NCBI RefSeq assembly: GCF_040706615.1
Contig: NZ_JAPDRF010000007.1
Coordinates: 282,849-346,848 of the forward strand
Direction: 5' to 3'
Origin: Lentisalinibacter sediminis
GTDB taxonomy: Bacteria > Pseudomonadota > Gammaproteobacteria > Steroidobacterales > Woeseiaceae
DNA: 64,000 nt
Below the pieces are notes generated by a model. That model did no database searches and was not told the origin of the DNA. It saw nothing but the letters and a program-made list of their open reading frames with translations. Of the stretch, positions 26,862 through 35,205 are shown one piece after another. Numbering within the stretch: the stretch's first letter is position 1; the number at the start of each line of letters is the position of its first letter. A program made the position numbers and the translations under genes.

Positions 26862-28040
26862 CTACTGTGGCGTCAGCCTCAGCAGCCTTCCCCGGCTGTC
26901 GCCGCGCTCGTCTTCCAGCACCCAGATGGCGCCGTCCGGTCCTTCGGCGAGGGCGCGGATGCGCGCGCCCATGTCGTAGCGTTCGGCCTCGCGGGCGCTC
27001 TCGCCGTCGAGTTCGATGCGCACGATGGCCCGGGACGAGAGCCCGGCGGCGAAGGCATCGCCGCGCCAGTCGCCGAACAGATCACCCTTGTAGATCATCA
27101 GGTCGCCGGGCGAGATGGCCGGCACCCAGGCCACGGCCGGCGTCTTGAACTCCGGCCGGGTGTCGTGATCCGGGATCTCACGGCCGTCGTAGTGGTCGCC
27201 TTCGGAGACCTCGGGATAGCCGTAGTTCTCGGCGCGGACAATGTGATTCAGCTCGTCGCCGTGGGCCGGGCCCATTTCGATCACCCAGAGGCGGCCGTCC
27301 AGATCGATGTCGATGCCCAGCGGGTTGCGGTGGCCCAGCGACCAGAACTCGCCGTAGACGCCGATGTCGTCGACCAGCGGGCTCTGTTCGATGTAGTTCG
27401 CGTAGGGATTGTCGGCGGGCTCGGAGCCGTCCTCGTTCAGGCGCAGCACCTTGCCCATGTTGCTCTGCATGTCCTGGGCCGGCGTGAACTTCTGGCGGTC
27501 GCCGGAGGTGATCCAAAGATAGCCGTCGTCGTCGAAAGCCAGCCGGTGCCCGTAATGGCCGAAGCCGACCACCTTCGGATACTGGCGCCAGACGACCTCG
27601 GCGTCGCCGAGGCGGCCCCCGCGCTCGGTCAGCTCCAGCGTCGCGCGCATCACGGCGGCGCCGCGGGTGTCGGCAACGCCGGCCTCCACATAGCTCAGAT
27701 AAATGACCCCGTTCCCGGCGAAGTCCGGATGGAGCATGACGTCGCCGAGTCCGCCCTGGCCGCCGTAGTCCACGTCCGGCACGCCGCGCACGGGACGGGA
27801 CTTCTCGCCGTCCCGGCTCACCACGAGGAGGTTGCCCTTCTTCTCGGTGACCAGCAGGCGGCCGTCCGGCAGGAAGGCCATTGCCCAGGGTTCGTCGAAC
27901 GAGGTGACCGGCTCGACGGCGAAGGGCTGGCCACTCTCCGCCTGGACGCAGGCTGCGAGCAGGAGCGCTGCGGCCGCGGCCGTGGACTGCAGCCATAGCC
28001 GATGGGCGGCATTCAGAAAGACAGGTCGCCAATGGATCAT
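26862..28040 (-). CDS. PQQ-dependent aldose sugar dehydrogenase (soluble GDH/YliI type), lipoprotein-like
   Basis: A 392-residue six-bladed beta-propeller of the PQQ glucose/sorbosone dehydrogenase family. Characteristic phrases are DEPWAMAFLPDGRLLVTEK near residue 48, GGQGGLGDVMLHPDF near 90, the GHYGHRLAFDDDGYLWIT segment with the catalytic His near 143, and SLGHRNPLGID near 230. An N-terminal export signal ends in a lipobox-like LLLAAC (Cys31), placing it in the periplasm. It should oxidise aldose sugars, passing electrons through PQQ to the respiratory chain; no PQQ biosynthesis genes are in the window. A GGGAG ribosome site precedes the ATG at 28040. Confidence 0.92.
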   Translation of the reverse strand: MIHWRPVFLNAAHRLWLQSTAAAAALLLAACVQAESGQPFAVEPVTSFDEPWAMAFLPDGRLLVTEKKGNLLVVSRDGEKSRPVRGVPDVDYGGQGGLGDVMLHPDFAGNGVIYLSYVEAGVADTRGAAVMRATLELTERGGRLGDAEVVWRQYPKVVGFGHYGHRLAFDDDGYLWITSGDRQKFTPAQDMQSNMGKVLRLNEDGSEPADNPYANYIEQSPLVDDIGVYGEFWSLGHRNPLGIDIDLDGRLWVIEMGPAHGDELNHIVRAENYGYPEVSEGDHYDGREIPDHDTRPEFKTPAVAWVPAISPGDLMIYKGDLFGDWRGDAFAAGLSSRAIVRIELDGESAREAERYDMGARIRALAEGPDGAIWVLEDERGDSRGRLLRLTPQ

Positions 28041-28112
28041 GCGACTCCCGTTGGTACGCTTGTGGGTTGGTGCAAGTCAATGTACCCAATGACCGCGGCG
28101 GCTGCCATACCG

Positions 28113-28898
28113 CTAATGTTCGACATCCCTGGTGAACGGGACGAAACGGACCGGCAGCACGTGGCGGGAGGTCACCGAGCCGTCGGGGCGTTTCTCGAAC
28201 ACCTCAAGGGACTGGGCGCCGCCTTCGGGACCCACCGGGATGACGAGGCGGCCGCCCACCTTCAGCTGTTCGATCAACGGCGGCGGTACCGCCTCGGGGG
28301 CGGCCGTCACCACGATCGCATCGAACGGCGCCGCCTGCGGCCAGCCCTGGTAGCCGTCGCCGATCCTGACGCTGACGTTGGCGTAGCCGAGCCGCTCCAG
28401 TGTCTCAGCCGCCCGCTCGCCGAGCGGCGCGACGATCTCTATCGTGTAGACGTGCTCGGCGATTTCTGCGAGGACGGCGGCCTGATAACCCGAGCCCGTC
28501 CCCACCTCGAGCACCGTGGAGTCGGGCCCGACAGAGGCGAGATCCGTCATCAGCGCGACGATATAGGGCTGGGAAATCGTCTGTCCCTCGCCGATCGGCA
28601 GCGGTCGATCCTCGTAGGCGTAATCCCGGTAGGCCGGCAGGACGAATTCGTGGCGGGGCACGTCACGGATGGCGTCCAGGACCGCGGGGTCGAGACGCGC
28701 TTTGCCCGTGTAGTCGGCGGTTTCCTGCACCTGCTGCTCCACCGCCCGGGCGAGCGCCAGACGCTGCGCCTCCCGGGAGGACTCCCCGCAGGCGGTCAGC
28801 GGCACGGCCAGGCCGAGCCCGGCGGCCAGCGGTAGCACCGGTAGTAGTGACCGTGCTAGTGATCGCAGCAAACGGCGTGTGTATTTTGCCCTGTCCAT
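28113..28898 (-). CDS. pcm: protein-L-isoaspartate O-methyltransferase with lipoprotein signal
   Basis: A 261-residue PIMT, which methylates isoaspartyl residues in damaged proteins using S-adenosylmethionine. Motif I is VLEVGTGSGYQAAVLAEIA. The substrate loop region PYIVALMTDL and post-I VYTIEIVAPLGERA are in place, and VGGRLVIPVGPEGG follows. Unlike cytosolic Pcm, the first 30 residues form a basic, hydrophobic signal ending in PLTAC with a Cys near residue 30, a lipoprotein site. The start at 28898 is chosen because AAGGA precedes it; a GTG seven codons earlier is possible. How the methyl donor would reach a periplasmic enzyme is unclear. Confidence 0.92.
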   Translation of the reverse strand: MDRAKYTRRLLRSLARSLLPVLPLAAGLGLAVPLTACGESSREAQRLALARAVEQQVQETADYTGKARLDPAVLDAIRDVPRHEFVLPAYRDYAYEDRPLPIGEGQTISQPYIVALMTDLASVGPDSTVLEVGTGSGYQAAVLAEIAEHVYTIEIVAPLGERAAETLERLGYANVSVRIGDGYQGWPQAAPFDAIVVTAAPEAVPPPLIEQLKVGGRLVIPVGPEGGAQSLEVFEKRPDGSVTSRHVLPVRFVPFTRDVEH

Positions 28899-28947
28899 CG
28901 TCACGACGTCCTTCTGCACTGACGGTAATCCGGCAATGTGCGGGTGG

Positions 28948-30246
28948 TCAAACCGACCGGCGGCTGCGGGTCAGGCGGTAGAGCAGGGCGCCCGAAGCGA
29001 TGGTGGCGACCGCCGCCAGCATCTCGCGGGGGTTCACCGTGGCGGCGAGCCCCGCGAAGACCAGCGTGAAGACGACAAACACGGCCGGAGCCAGGGGATA
29101 TGCCCAAGGATATGACCACGGATAGCCCGGCAATTCCTCGCGACGCCCGGGTTCGCGCCGCACCGCGACGAACAGCGCGGCGGCCGTGCCGGCGGCGCTG
29201 AGGCCGAGCGTGAAGCCGAGATACGACAGCAGTTCCCGCAGGCCGGTCAGCCAGACGACCCCGACGGCCAGCGCACCCTGCAGCGCCACGGCCGCCGTCG
29301 GCGCGCCATCGTCGGAACGGAATACCCGGGGGAACAGGCCGTCCTCGGCCATCTTCGCGTAGACCCGCGGGCCCGCCATCACCATCGCCGAGACCGAGGT
29401 GAACAGCGCCAGCGCGATCAGGAAACGGATGGCGGCCGCCAGCGGCTCGCCGCCGAGCGCGCGTGCGGCGATGGCCGCCACGTCCTCCTGTCCGGCGGCC
29501 GCCTCGAACGGCGGCGCGAGGACGAACACGGCGTTCAGCGCGAGATAGAGAAACAGGGTGAGCAGCGTGCCGAGCAGCAGCGACCGGGGCACGACGGATT
29601 CCGCCGAGGGCACTTCGCCGGCGACGTAGACCGCCGCGTTGAAGCCGGAATAGCTGAACGATATCCACAGCAGCGAGAGTGCGAAGGCGGCCAGCGAGAA
29701 TGGCGGTGGATTCGGCGCAGCGACGCCGCTCCAGGAGCCGCCGCCGAAGACGGCGAGACCGCAGAAGGCGGCCAGCAGCACGAGCTTCAGCGCGACGGCG
29801 GCATTCTGCACCCACGCGCCCTGGCGCACGCGCAGCGCATGCAGCAGCACGGCGACGGCGATCACCGCGGTGGCAGTGACTTTCGCGGCCCCGGCATCCG
29901 GCCCGAGTGCGTAGGCGGCGAAGGTGAGCGCGGAGTAGGCGATCGCGGCCGTGAAACCGGCCAGCAGGGAGACCCAGCCCGCGATGAAACCGACGGCCGG
30001 ATGCACGATGCGGGAGAGATACAGGTACTCGCCGGCGGAACCCGGCACCAGCCGCGCCAGGGCGCCGTAGCTCAGTGCGCCGCACAGCGCGAGCAGGCCG
30101 CCGATCAGCCAGGCGGCGAGCACACGCCAGGGTGAGCCGAGGTCGGCCAGGGCGAAGCCGGAGGTGGTGAAGACCCCGGCGCCGATCATGTTGCCGATCA
30201 CCAGTGCGACCAGCGTCCAGAGTCCGAGGGCCGGATTCTTCCTCAC
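28948..30246 (-). CDS. APC-family amino acid/polyamine permease
   Basis: A 432-residue, roughly twelve-helix permease of the amino acid-polyamine-organocation superfamily. The substrate-site loop in helix 1, IGNMIGAGVFTTSGFAL, lies near residues 16-32. Helix 6 and the loops ISFSYSGFNAAVYVAGE near 195 are typical of the family. It begins with GTG at 30246, overlapping the stop of the upstream lipoprotein gene by four bases (GTGA), which implies co-translation. The start is placed there because KNPALGLWTLVALVIG directly precedes helix 1; upstream in-frame sequence is the antisense-like overlap of the other gene. Substrate not predictable. Confidence 0.9.
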   Translation of the reverse strand: MRKNPALGLWTLVALVIGNMIGAGVFTTSGFALADLGSPWRVLAAWLIGGLLALCGALSYGALARLVPGSAGEYLYLSRIVHPAVGFIAGWVSLLAGFTAAIAYSALTFAAYALGPDAGAAKVTATAVIAVAVLLHALRVRQGAWVQNAAVALKLVLLAAFCGLAVFGGGSWSGVAAPNPPPFSLAAFALSLLWISFSYSGFNAAVYVAGEVPSAESVVPRSLLLGTLLTLFLYLALNAVFVLAPPFEAAAGQEDVAAIAARALGGEPLAAAIRFLIALALFTSVSAMVMAGPRVYAKMAEDGLFPRVFRSDDGAPTAAVALQGALAVGVVWLTGLRELLSYLGFTLGLSAAGTAAALFVAVRREPGRREELPGYPWSYPWAYPLAPAVFVVFTLVFAGLAATVNPREMLAAVATIASGALLYRLTRSRRSV

Positions 30247-30695
30247 CGGGGGCCGCGTGAGACGGGCAGCAGTATGTCCTTCAGCAGATTGTCCCAGTCG
30301 CCGATGCCGCAGCCGTCGTCGCGGGTCACCATCGTGCTCACCGACTGGCCGTCGAGGGTGCCGCTCAGCATCGCGGTCTGCGGGCCGCCGTAGACCTGGG
30401 TGCAGACCTGCTCGGGCGACGGACCGCGCACGAGCCGGTTCTGCACGGCCGGCCGGGCGAGGGCCCTGCAGGCGTCTGCGGCGTCGATCTGCGCGCCGCC
30501 GCGCACGCTCGCCTCGCCGGCGTTGCAACGGATGCCGTAGGAGACCGGGCTGCCCTGCGGATCCTGGATGACTACGTTGATGTCGGCCCGCACCTGTGAA
30601 CCGCCGGGCGATGGGGTGCCGGCGCACGCGGCGCCCAGCAGTGCGGCGCCGGCGCCGACGATGCGCGCGACGATGGCGTAGCGACGTTTTCTCAC
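30243..30695 (-). CDS. subtilisin-inhibitor (SSI)-like lipoprotein
   Basis: A 150-residue exported protein. An N-terminal basic/hydrophobic signal ends in GAAC (Cys24), a plausible though imperfect lipobox. The mature part resembles Streptomyces subtilisin inhibitors: Cys57 and Cys76 form the first spaced pair, Cys98 and Cys129 the second. The segment CTQVYGGP (98-105) aligns with the SSI reactive loop Cys-Pro-Met-Val-Tyr, which would make Gln100 the P1 residue. The following SGTLDGQSV and DDGC match the SSI core. The GTG at 30695 with upstream GCGAGG is the preferred start; GTG at 30713 is an alternative. It is translationally coupled to the APC permease. Confidence 0.65.
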   Translation of the reverse strand: MRKRRYAIVARIVGAGAALLGAACAGTPSPGGSQVRADINVVIQDPQGSPVSYGIRCNAGEASVRGGAQIDAADACRALARPAVQNRLVRGPSPEQVCTQVYGGPQTAMLSGTLDGQSVSTMVTRDDGCGIGDWDNLLKDILLPVSRGPR

Positions 30696-30777
30696 TGGCC
30701 TCGCTGGCTTCACCAATTCAATAGTTCCACTGGCTGGATCAGGGCTCCGGTCTTCCCGACCGCATGCGCCCCGACCA

Positions 30778-32241
30778 TCATACTGACGCCCGGCGGTCCA
30801 CGCTGCCCACGGCGTCACCCGGGCCGGGCCGGGTGCTCTCCATCAGCTCGCCGAGCTGATGGAGCAGTCGCGCGCGCTCCGCCGCGCTCTCGACGGTGCG
30901 GGAAGACAGGTGGCTCGGGTGCTGCTCGCGATCCAGCCAGAACCGGCCGGAGACTTCGCCCGCCTCGCTGGCGGCGGCCAGCCAGACGGCGGTGTCCGCC
31001 CCCTCTTCCGGGCTGCGCAGGACGTATCGCGTGAGGCGGTAGAAGCCGGGCAGGGATTCCTCCACGCCGGGGGTGTCCGCCCAGCCGGGATGCATGGCAT
31101 TCACCGTGATGCCATCGTCCGCCCAGCGTGCGGCCCACGCCTCCGTGAGGATCATGAGGCCGCGCTTGGCGCGCGCATAGGCCACCGACCCGGAATAGGT
31201 GCCGCGTTCGCTCTGCAGGTCGTCCACCCGGATCTTCTGGGTGTACATGCCGCCGGACAGCACGTTCACCACCCGCGCCGCTCCGGCCTTCGCGAGCAGC
31301 GGCTGCAGGCGCTCGGTGAGGATATACGGGCCGAGCAGGAGCAGCGCGAAGCTCTTCTCCAGCCCCTCCGCCGTCTCCTGCCGCGGGTTGAAGAGGGCGC
31401 CCGCGTTGTTGATCAGCGCATCGACGGGGCGGCCTGCGGCGAGCAGCCGGTCGCACAGGGCGTGGACGTCCGCCATGACGGAGAGGTCGGCGATCTCGTA
31501 GCCGATGTCGCCGTTGCCGGTCTGCTCGCGCAACTCGGCGACGAGTGCCCGGGCCTTGTCCGCATCCCGCGCCACCAGGGTCAGCCCTGCGCCGAGCGTC
31601 GCCAGCTCGCGCGCGGCGGCGAGCCCGATTCCCGAGGTGGCGCCGGTGATCAGCAGGTGGCGGTCGCCCAGGTAGGCGGAGACGGGTTTCCAGTGCCGGC
31701 GCGCGGCGCAGTAGCCGAGACGGGTGAAGCGCCACAGGCCCGGCAGCACGAGGCGGTCGGCCGCGGCGGTCAGGAGGGAGGCCCGGGGCGGCTCGAAGTC
31801 GTCCTCCAGCGCTTTCTTCAGCCCGCCCACCGCGCTCTTGCCGACCCGGTTCATCGCGGCCGGGAACAGCCGGTTCAGGGCGGCGAGCGGAGCGGGAAAG
31901 TCGAAGCTGGCGATATAGCGCACCCGGGTGCCGCCGGCGGCCGCCTCGAACAGGATCTCCTCACGGGCCGTGAACAGGCGCGACTGCACCGTCATCAGCA
32001 TGCGGCGGTCGGGTTCGAATTCGACGACCCGGTAGTGCAGCGAGAAACCCGCTTTCATGTCGATGCGGTACTCGGCGCCGACGCCGGGGCCACCCTCGGT
32101 GAGCCGCGTGGCGCTCGCCACCGCCGGATCCCATTCCTCGATGCGGGCGAAGTCCGAGACGTATGCGAACGCCTCGTGCAGCGGGCGCGCCGCTTCGATG
32201 GTCTCGTCGAGTGTGATGGCGTTGTTTGTGGTGTCGCTCAT
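30778..32241 (-). CDS. SRPBCC (START-like) domain fused to a short-chain dehydrogenase
   Basis: A 487-residue two-domain protein. Residues 1-145 are a polyketide-cyclase/START-like SRPBCC lipid- or polyketide-binding domain (HEAFAYVSDFARIEEWDPAV near 25-44, MTVQSRLF). Residues 190-440 are an SDR with LITGATSGIGLAAARELA, NNAGALF, a Ser in NVLSGGMYT and the Y-x3-K motif YARAK, close to retinol-dehydrogenase-like SDRs (VNAMHPGWADTPGV). The combination suggests a reductase that holds a hydrophobic substrate. The ATG at 32241 gives the best N-terminus. The gene ends 83 bp before the SSI-like gene on the same strand. Confidence 0.88.
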   Translation of the reverse strand: MSDTTNNAITLDETIEAARPLHEAFAYVSDFARIEEWDPAVASATRLTEGGPGVGAEYRIDMKAGFSLHYRVVEFEPDRRMLMTVQSRLFTAREEILFEAAAGGTRVRYIASFDFPAPLAALNRLFPAAMNRVGKSAVGGLKKALEDDFEPPRASLLTAAADRLVLPGLWRFTRLGYCAARRHWKPVSAYLGDRHLLITGATSGIGLAAARELATLGAGLTLVARDADKARALVAELREQTGNGDIGYEIADLSVMADVHALCDRLLAAGRPVDALINNAGALFNPRQETAEGLEKSFALLLLGPYILTERLQPLLAKAGAARVVNVLSGGMYTQKIRVDDLQSERGTYSGSVAYARAKRGLMILTEAWAARWADDGITVNAMHPGWADTPGVEESLPGFYRLTRYVLRSPEEGADTAVWLAAASEAGEVSGRFWLDREQHPSHLSSRTVESAAERARLLHQLGELMESTRPGPGDAVGSVDRRASV

Positions 32242-32325
32242 GGCATGCAGACTCTTCGGTCCCAAACCACGATATTCGCACGGCGCGGCCGTCCGGTTTC
32301 GCCGTCCGCTGCGCCCGGGCCGCCG

Positions 32326-32529
32326 TCAGTCTTCCATTTCGCCCGCGTCGTAGCGCTTCAGGAAGCGCTTGATGAAACGGCGCACTTCCCGGGCGGCCGA
32401 GGTATCGAGGTCCTGACAGGCATCCAGGAAACGGTCGCGCAGTTCGCTGTCCAGGCGGAGTACGAGCTGCGCGTCCTTTTTCTTCTTCTTGTCTTTCTCT
32501 TTCTTGGCCACGTCGCTCGTTGCGTTCAT
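32326..32529 (-). CDS. small ribbon-helix-helix-like DNA-binding protein
   Basis: A 67-residue protein. A strongly basic N-terminus (KKEKDKKKKKDAQ, residues 9-21) precedes a ribbon LVLRLDSEL and two helices (RDRFLDACQDLDT, AAREVRRFIKRFLKRY), the pattern of CopG/Arc/ParD antitoxin-type repressors. The ATG at 32529 has a good GAGGAG ribosome site. No toxin gene is adjacent. GTATATAC palindromes lie upstream of it and of the divergent lipoprotein gene, so it is a candidate autoregulator. The C-terminus is acidic (DAGEMED). Confidence 0.75.
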   Translation of the reverse strand: MNATSDVAKKEKDKKKKKDAQLVLRLDSELRDRFLDACQDLDTSAAREVRRFIKRFLKRYDAGEMED

Positions 32530-32583
32530 CGTTGTGCTCCTCGCGTCTGTCGCCGGAGCGCCTTCGCGGGAGAGTATTTCAAT

Positions 32584-32707
32584 GTATATACGTTCGCTTG
32601 GCAAGCGATTTACCGGACCATGGGGCAGAGCAGCGGAAAACCACTATTTCCCGTGAGATAGCGCAGGTATATACACAAAGGTATTAGATGATATACAGTG
32701 TATATAC
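32584..32707. promoter_or_regulatory. GTATATAC operator cluster between the RHH and lipoprotein genes
   Basis: The self-complementary octamer GTATATAC occurs at 32584-32591, 32667-32674 and 32700-32707, with a variant GATATAC at 32690-32696. The stretch is much more AT-rich than its surroundings. The first copy lies 55 bp upstream of the RHH start and the last 25 bp before the lipoprotein start. RHH repressors commonly bind short palindromes of this kind. Confidence 0.65.
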
Positions 32708-32731
32708 ATTGGTATGCAAAAGGGGGTTCTT

Positions 32732-33331
32732 ATGGACAAGATACGACGCCTGATCTCCGTAGCCGCTGGCGGTTGCCTGCTCGCGGGCCTGTCCGGCTGC
32801 GTGACGACGGCCGGCAATATCGATTCCGCGGCCGAAATCGACCGCGAGACCGGCGATCCGGCCGCCACCGTGGTATTCGGCCGCTTCGAGCTGGTGCGCA
32901 ACGGTCATCAGGTGGCCTTCGGTGACGGCATCTTCGCCAGTTCGGCCACCCTGAATCTCGCCGAGGCGGGCAGCGCGCAGCCCATCGTCGGCAGGATCGG
33001 CCGGGACGGCGAGTTCGCCTGGGCGCTGGAACCGGGCACCTACCGGGTGACGAGCATCGGCTTCCGCTACCAGGGCCAGAAGATCCAGCCGCCCACCGGC
33101 TTCACCTTCACGGTGCCCGATGGCTACCGTGCGGGCTACGTCGGCACGATCACGCTGGAGGCCTCCTTCGATCGCGGTCTGTTCGGCACGCGCGCGCAGG
33201 TCGAGAGCTACGCCATCAGCGATGACTGCGCGGCGGAGTGCGACGGTCGGCTGAGCCGGCTCGGCCTCGACGCGGACCAGTCGACGAGGACCCTGTTCTC
33301 CTGGGAACGGAGCGTCGCTGCCGCCGAGTAG
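32732..33331 (+). CDS. hypothetical lipoprotein
   Basis: A 199-residue protein with a lipoprotein signal: hydrophobic residues 8-20 and lipobox LSGC (Cys23). The mature part is beta-rich, with phrases such as GTYRVTSIGFRYQGQK and FTFTVPDGYRAGYVGTITLE that suggest a carboxypeptidase-regulatory or transthyretin-like beta sandwich. Two Cys close together (DDCAAEC) may form a disulfide. I do not recognise the family. The ATG at 32732 follows AGGGGG at 32721-32726. It is divergent from the RHH gene with GTATATAC palindromes just upstream, and is followed by a terminator. Confidence 0.75.
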   Translation: MDKIRRLISVAAGGCLLAGLSGCVTTAGNIDSAAEIDRETGDPAATVVFGRFELVRNGHQVAFGDGIFASSATLNLAEAGSAQPIVGRIGRDGEFAWALEPGTYRVTSIGFRYQGQKIQPPTGFTFTVPDGYRAGYVGTITLEASFDRGLFGTRAQVESYAISDDCAAECDGRLSRLGLDADQSTRTLFSWERSVAAAE

Positions 33332-33411
33332 CATCCGACCGTCCCCGGCCGCACAGGCCCATGGGGTGACGCGCCGTCGGGCGTCAGGCCCCGACGGCGG
33401 TCCGAGGGGGT

Positions 33412-33455
33412 GGGCCCCGCGATCGGAGACCCCGGTCGCGGAGCCCGATTTTTTT
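33412..33455 (+). terminator. rho-independent terminator after the lipoprotein gene
   Basis: A GC-rich hairpin pairing GGGCCCCGCGA with TCGCGGAGCCC (one internal mismatch) is followed by seven T residues at 33449-33455. Confidence 0.75.
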
Positions 33456-33491
33456 GTTGTGGTCGATCCGGGCTGACCGTAGCATCGCGGC

Positions 33492-35192
33492 ATGACTGCC
33501 GACTTCCGCAATCGCTACCTCTCCTACGAGGAACTCACCGCGACGCTAGAGCACTGGGCGCAGACCTGGCCGGACCTCGTCCGGCTGGAATCGCTGGGCC
33601 GCACGGACGAGGGCCGCGAACTGTGGCTGCTCACCATCGGGCCGCGGCCCGACGATATCCGTCCCGCCGTCTGGGTGGACGGCAATATGCACGCCGCCGA
33701 ACTCTGCGGCTCCAGCGTGGCGCTGGGCATAGCCGAGGACATGCTGCGTTTCCACGCCGAGGACACGGTGCCGCACAACCTCTCCGCGGCGGTGTGCGAA
33801 GCGCTCCGCGACGTGCTGTTCTACGTGATGCCGCGCATCTCGCCGGACGGGGCCGAACGCATGCTGCACGAGTGCCGCTACGTGCGTTCCAACACCCGGG
33901 ACCGGCGTCCGGACGGCAGTCGCTCGTACTGGCGGCCGACGGATCTCGACGGCGACGGCGTCGCGCTCGCCATGCGTGTGGAAGACCCCACCGGCGAGTT
34001 CGTGGCATCGACGGAAGTCCCGGACCTGATGGTGCTGCGCACCGTCGACGACGAGGGACCCTTCTACAAGCTCTACCCCGAGGGCGTCATCGAGAACTTC
34101 GACGGCGCCACCGTCCCGTCGCCGTCCTTCCTCTCCGACAGCCCCATCGACCTGAACCGGAATTTCCCCTGGTCCTGGGCACCCGACCACGAGCAGGCAG
34201 GGGCGGGCGAGTATCCCGGCAGCGAGGCGGAGTCCCGGGCCGTGATCGAGTTCACCACGGCACATCCGAACATCTTCGCCTGGCTGAACCTGCACACCTT
34301 CGGCGGCGTCGGCATCCGTCCACTGGGCCACCAGCCGGACGCGAAGATGGACCAGGAGGACCTCGCCATCTTCCGCCAGGTGGGCGACTGGCTGGAGACC
34401 CACACGGGTTATCCCATGGTCAGCGGTTACGAGGAATTCCTCTACGAGCCGGACAAGCCGCTGCATGGCGACCTCACGGACTACGCCTATCACCAGCGCG
34501 GCTGCATCAGCTACGTGGTGGAGCTGTGGGACCTGTTCGCGCAGGTCGGCCTGGAGCGCAAGAAGCCGTTCGTGAAGGCCTACACCGATCTCGACCGCGA
34601 CGACATGGTGGCAATCGCGAGCTGGGATCGCGAACAGAACGCCGGGCGCGCGGTGCTAGAGTGGCGCGGCTTCGAGCATCCGCAGCTCGGTGCGGTGGAG
34701 CTCGGCGGCATCGATCCGCGGGTGGGCATGTGGAATCCGCCCTACGAGCTGCTGCCCGGCATCTGCAACCAGCACGCGGCCGCCTTCCTGCGTGTTGCCG
34801 CCATGGCGCCCCGGCTGCGCTTCGGCGCAGTGGAGACGACCGCGCTCGGCGGCGCTCTCACCCGACTGGACGTCACGGTGGAGAACGTCGGCTACCTGCC
34901 GAGCTACGTGTTGAGCTCGGCGAAGAAGCTCAGCTGGAACGAGGAGCTGTATCTCGAAGTCGAGTGTGACGGCTGCGAGCTGGCCGAGGGCGGTTCGCGC
35001 CGCACGCTCGGCCACCTGGACGGCTGGGGGCGCGGCGCGGGCGAGGGCACCGGGGCGCTGTACTACCCCTACGGCCGGGGCAGTTCAGGCCGGGCGCGCT
35101 GCTCGCTGGTGGTCAAGGGCGGCGGCCAGGTGACGCTGCGGGCCCGTTCCTGCCGCACGGGCGAGGTCTGCGCCGCTATCGAGCTGGGCTGA
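33492..35192 (+). CDS. M14-family zinc metallocarboxypeptidase
   Basis: A 566-residue zinc carboxypeptidase without a signal peptide. Zinc ligands are His67 and Glu70 in GNMHAAE and a His in LNLHTFGG near residue 268. The substrate carboxylate/Arg region is DLNRNFPW near 219-226. The catalytic Glu lies in YVVELWD near 345. The first 400 residues hold the peptidase, and the C-terminal 150 residues form a beta-rich domain with several Cys (ECDGCEL). It probably removes C-terminal residues or cleaves a peptide amide in the cytoplasm. It is preceded by a terminator and ends 13 bp before the convergent crotonase gene. Confidence 0.92.
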   Translation: MTADFRNRYLSYEELTATLEHWAQTWPDLVRLESLGRTDEGRELWLLTIGPRPDDIRPAVWVDGNMHAAELCGSSVALGIAEDMLRFHAEDTVPHNLSAAVCEALRDVLFYVMPRISPDGAERMLHECRYVRSNTRDRRPDGSRSYWRPTDLDGDGVALAMRVEDPTGEFVASTEVPDLMVLRTVDDEGPFYKLYPEGVIENFDGATVPSPSFLSDSPIDLNRNFPWSWAPDHEQAGAGEYPGSEAESRAVIEFTTAHPNIFAWLNLHTFGGVGIRPLGHQPDAKMDQEDLAIFRQVGDWLETHTGYPMVSGYEEFLYEPDKPLHGDLTDYAYHQRGCISYVVELWDLFAQVGLERKKPFVKAYTDLDRDDMVAIASWDREQNAGRAVLEWRGFEHPQLGAVELGGIDPRVGMWNPPYELLPGICNQHAAAFLRVAAMAPRLRFGAVETTALGGALTRLDVTVENVGYLPSYVLSSAKKLSWNEELYLEVECDGCELAEGGSRRTLGHLDGWGRGAGEGTGALYYPYGRGSSGRARCSLVVKGGGQVTLRARSCRTGEVCAAIELG

Positions 35193-35205
35193 ACCGGGCA
35201 GGCTG

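Noticed and set aside
32326..32529. Toxin-antitoxin pair
   Set aside because: The RHH protein looks antitoxin-like, but no PIN, RelE or other toxin gene is adjacent.
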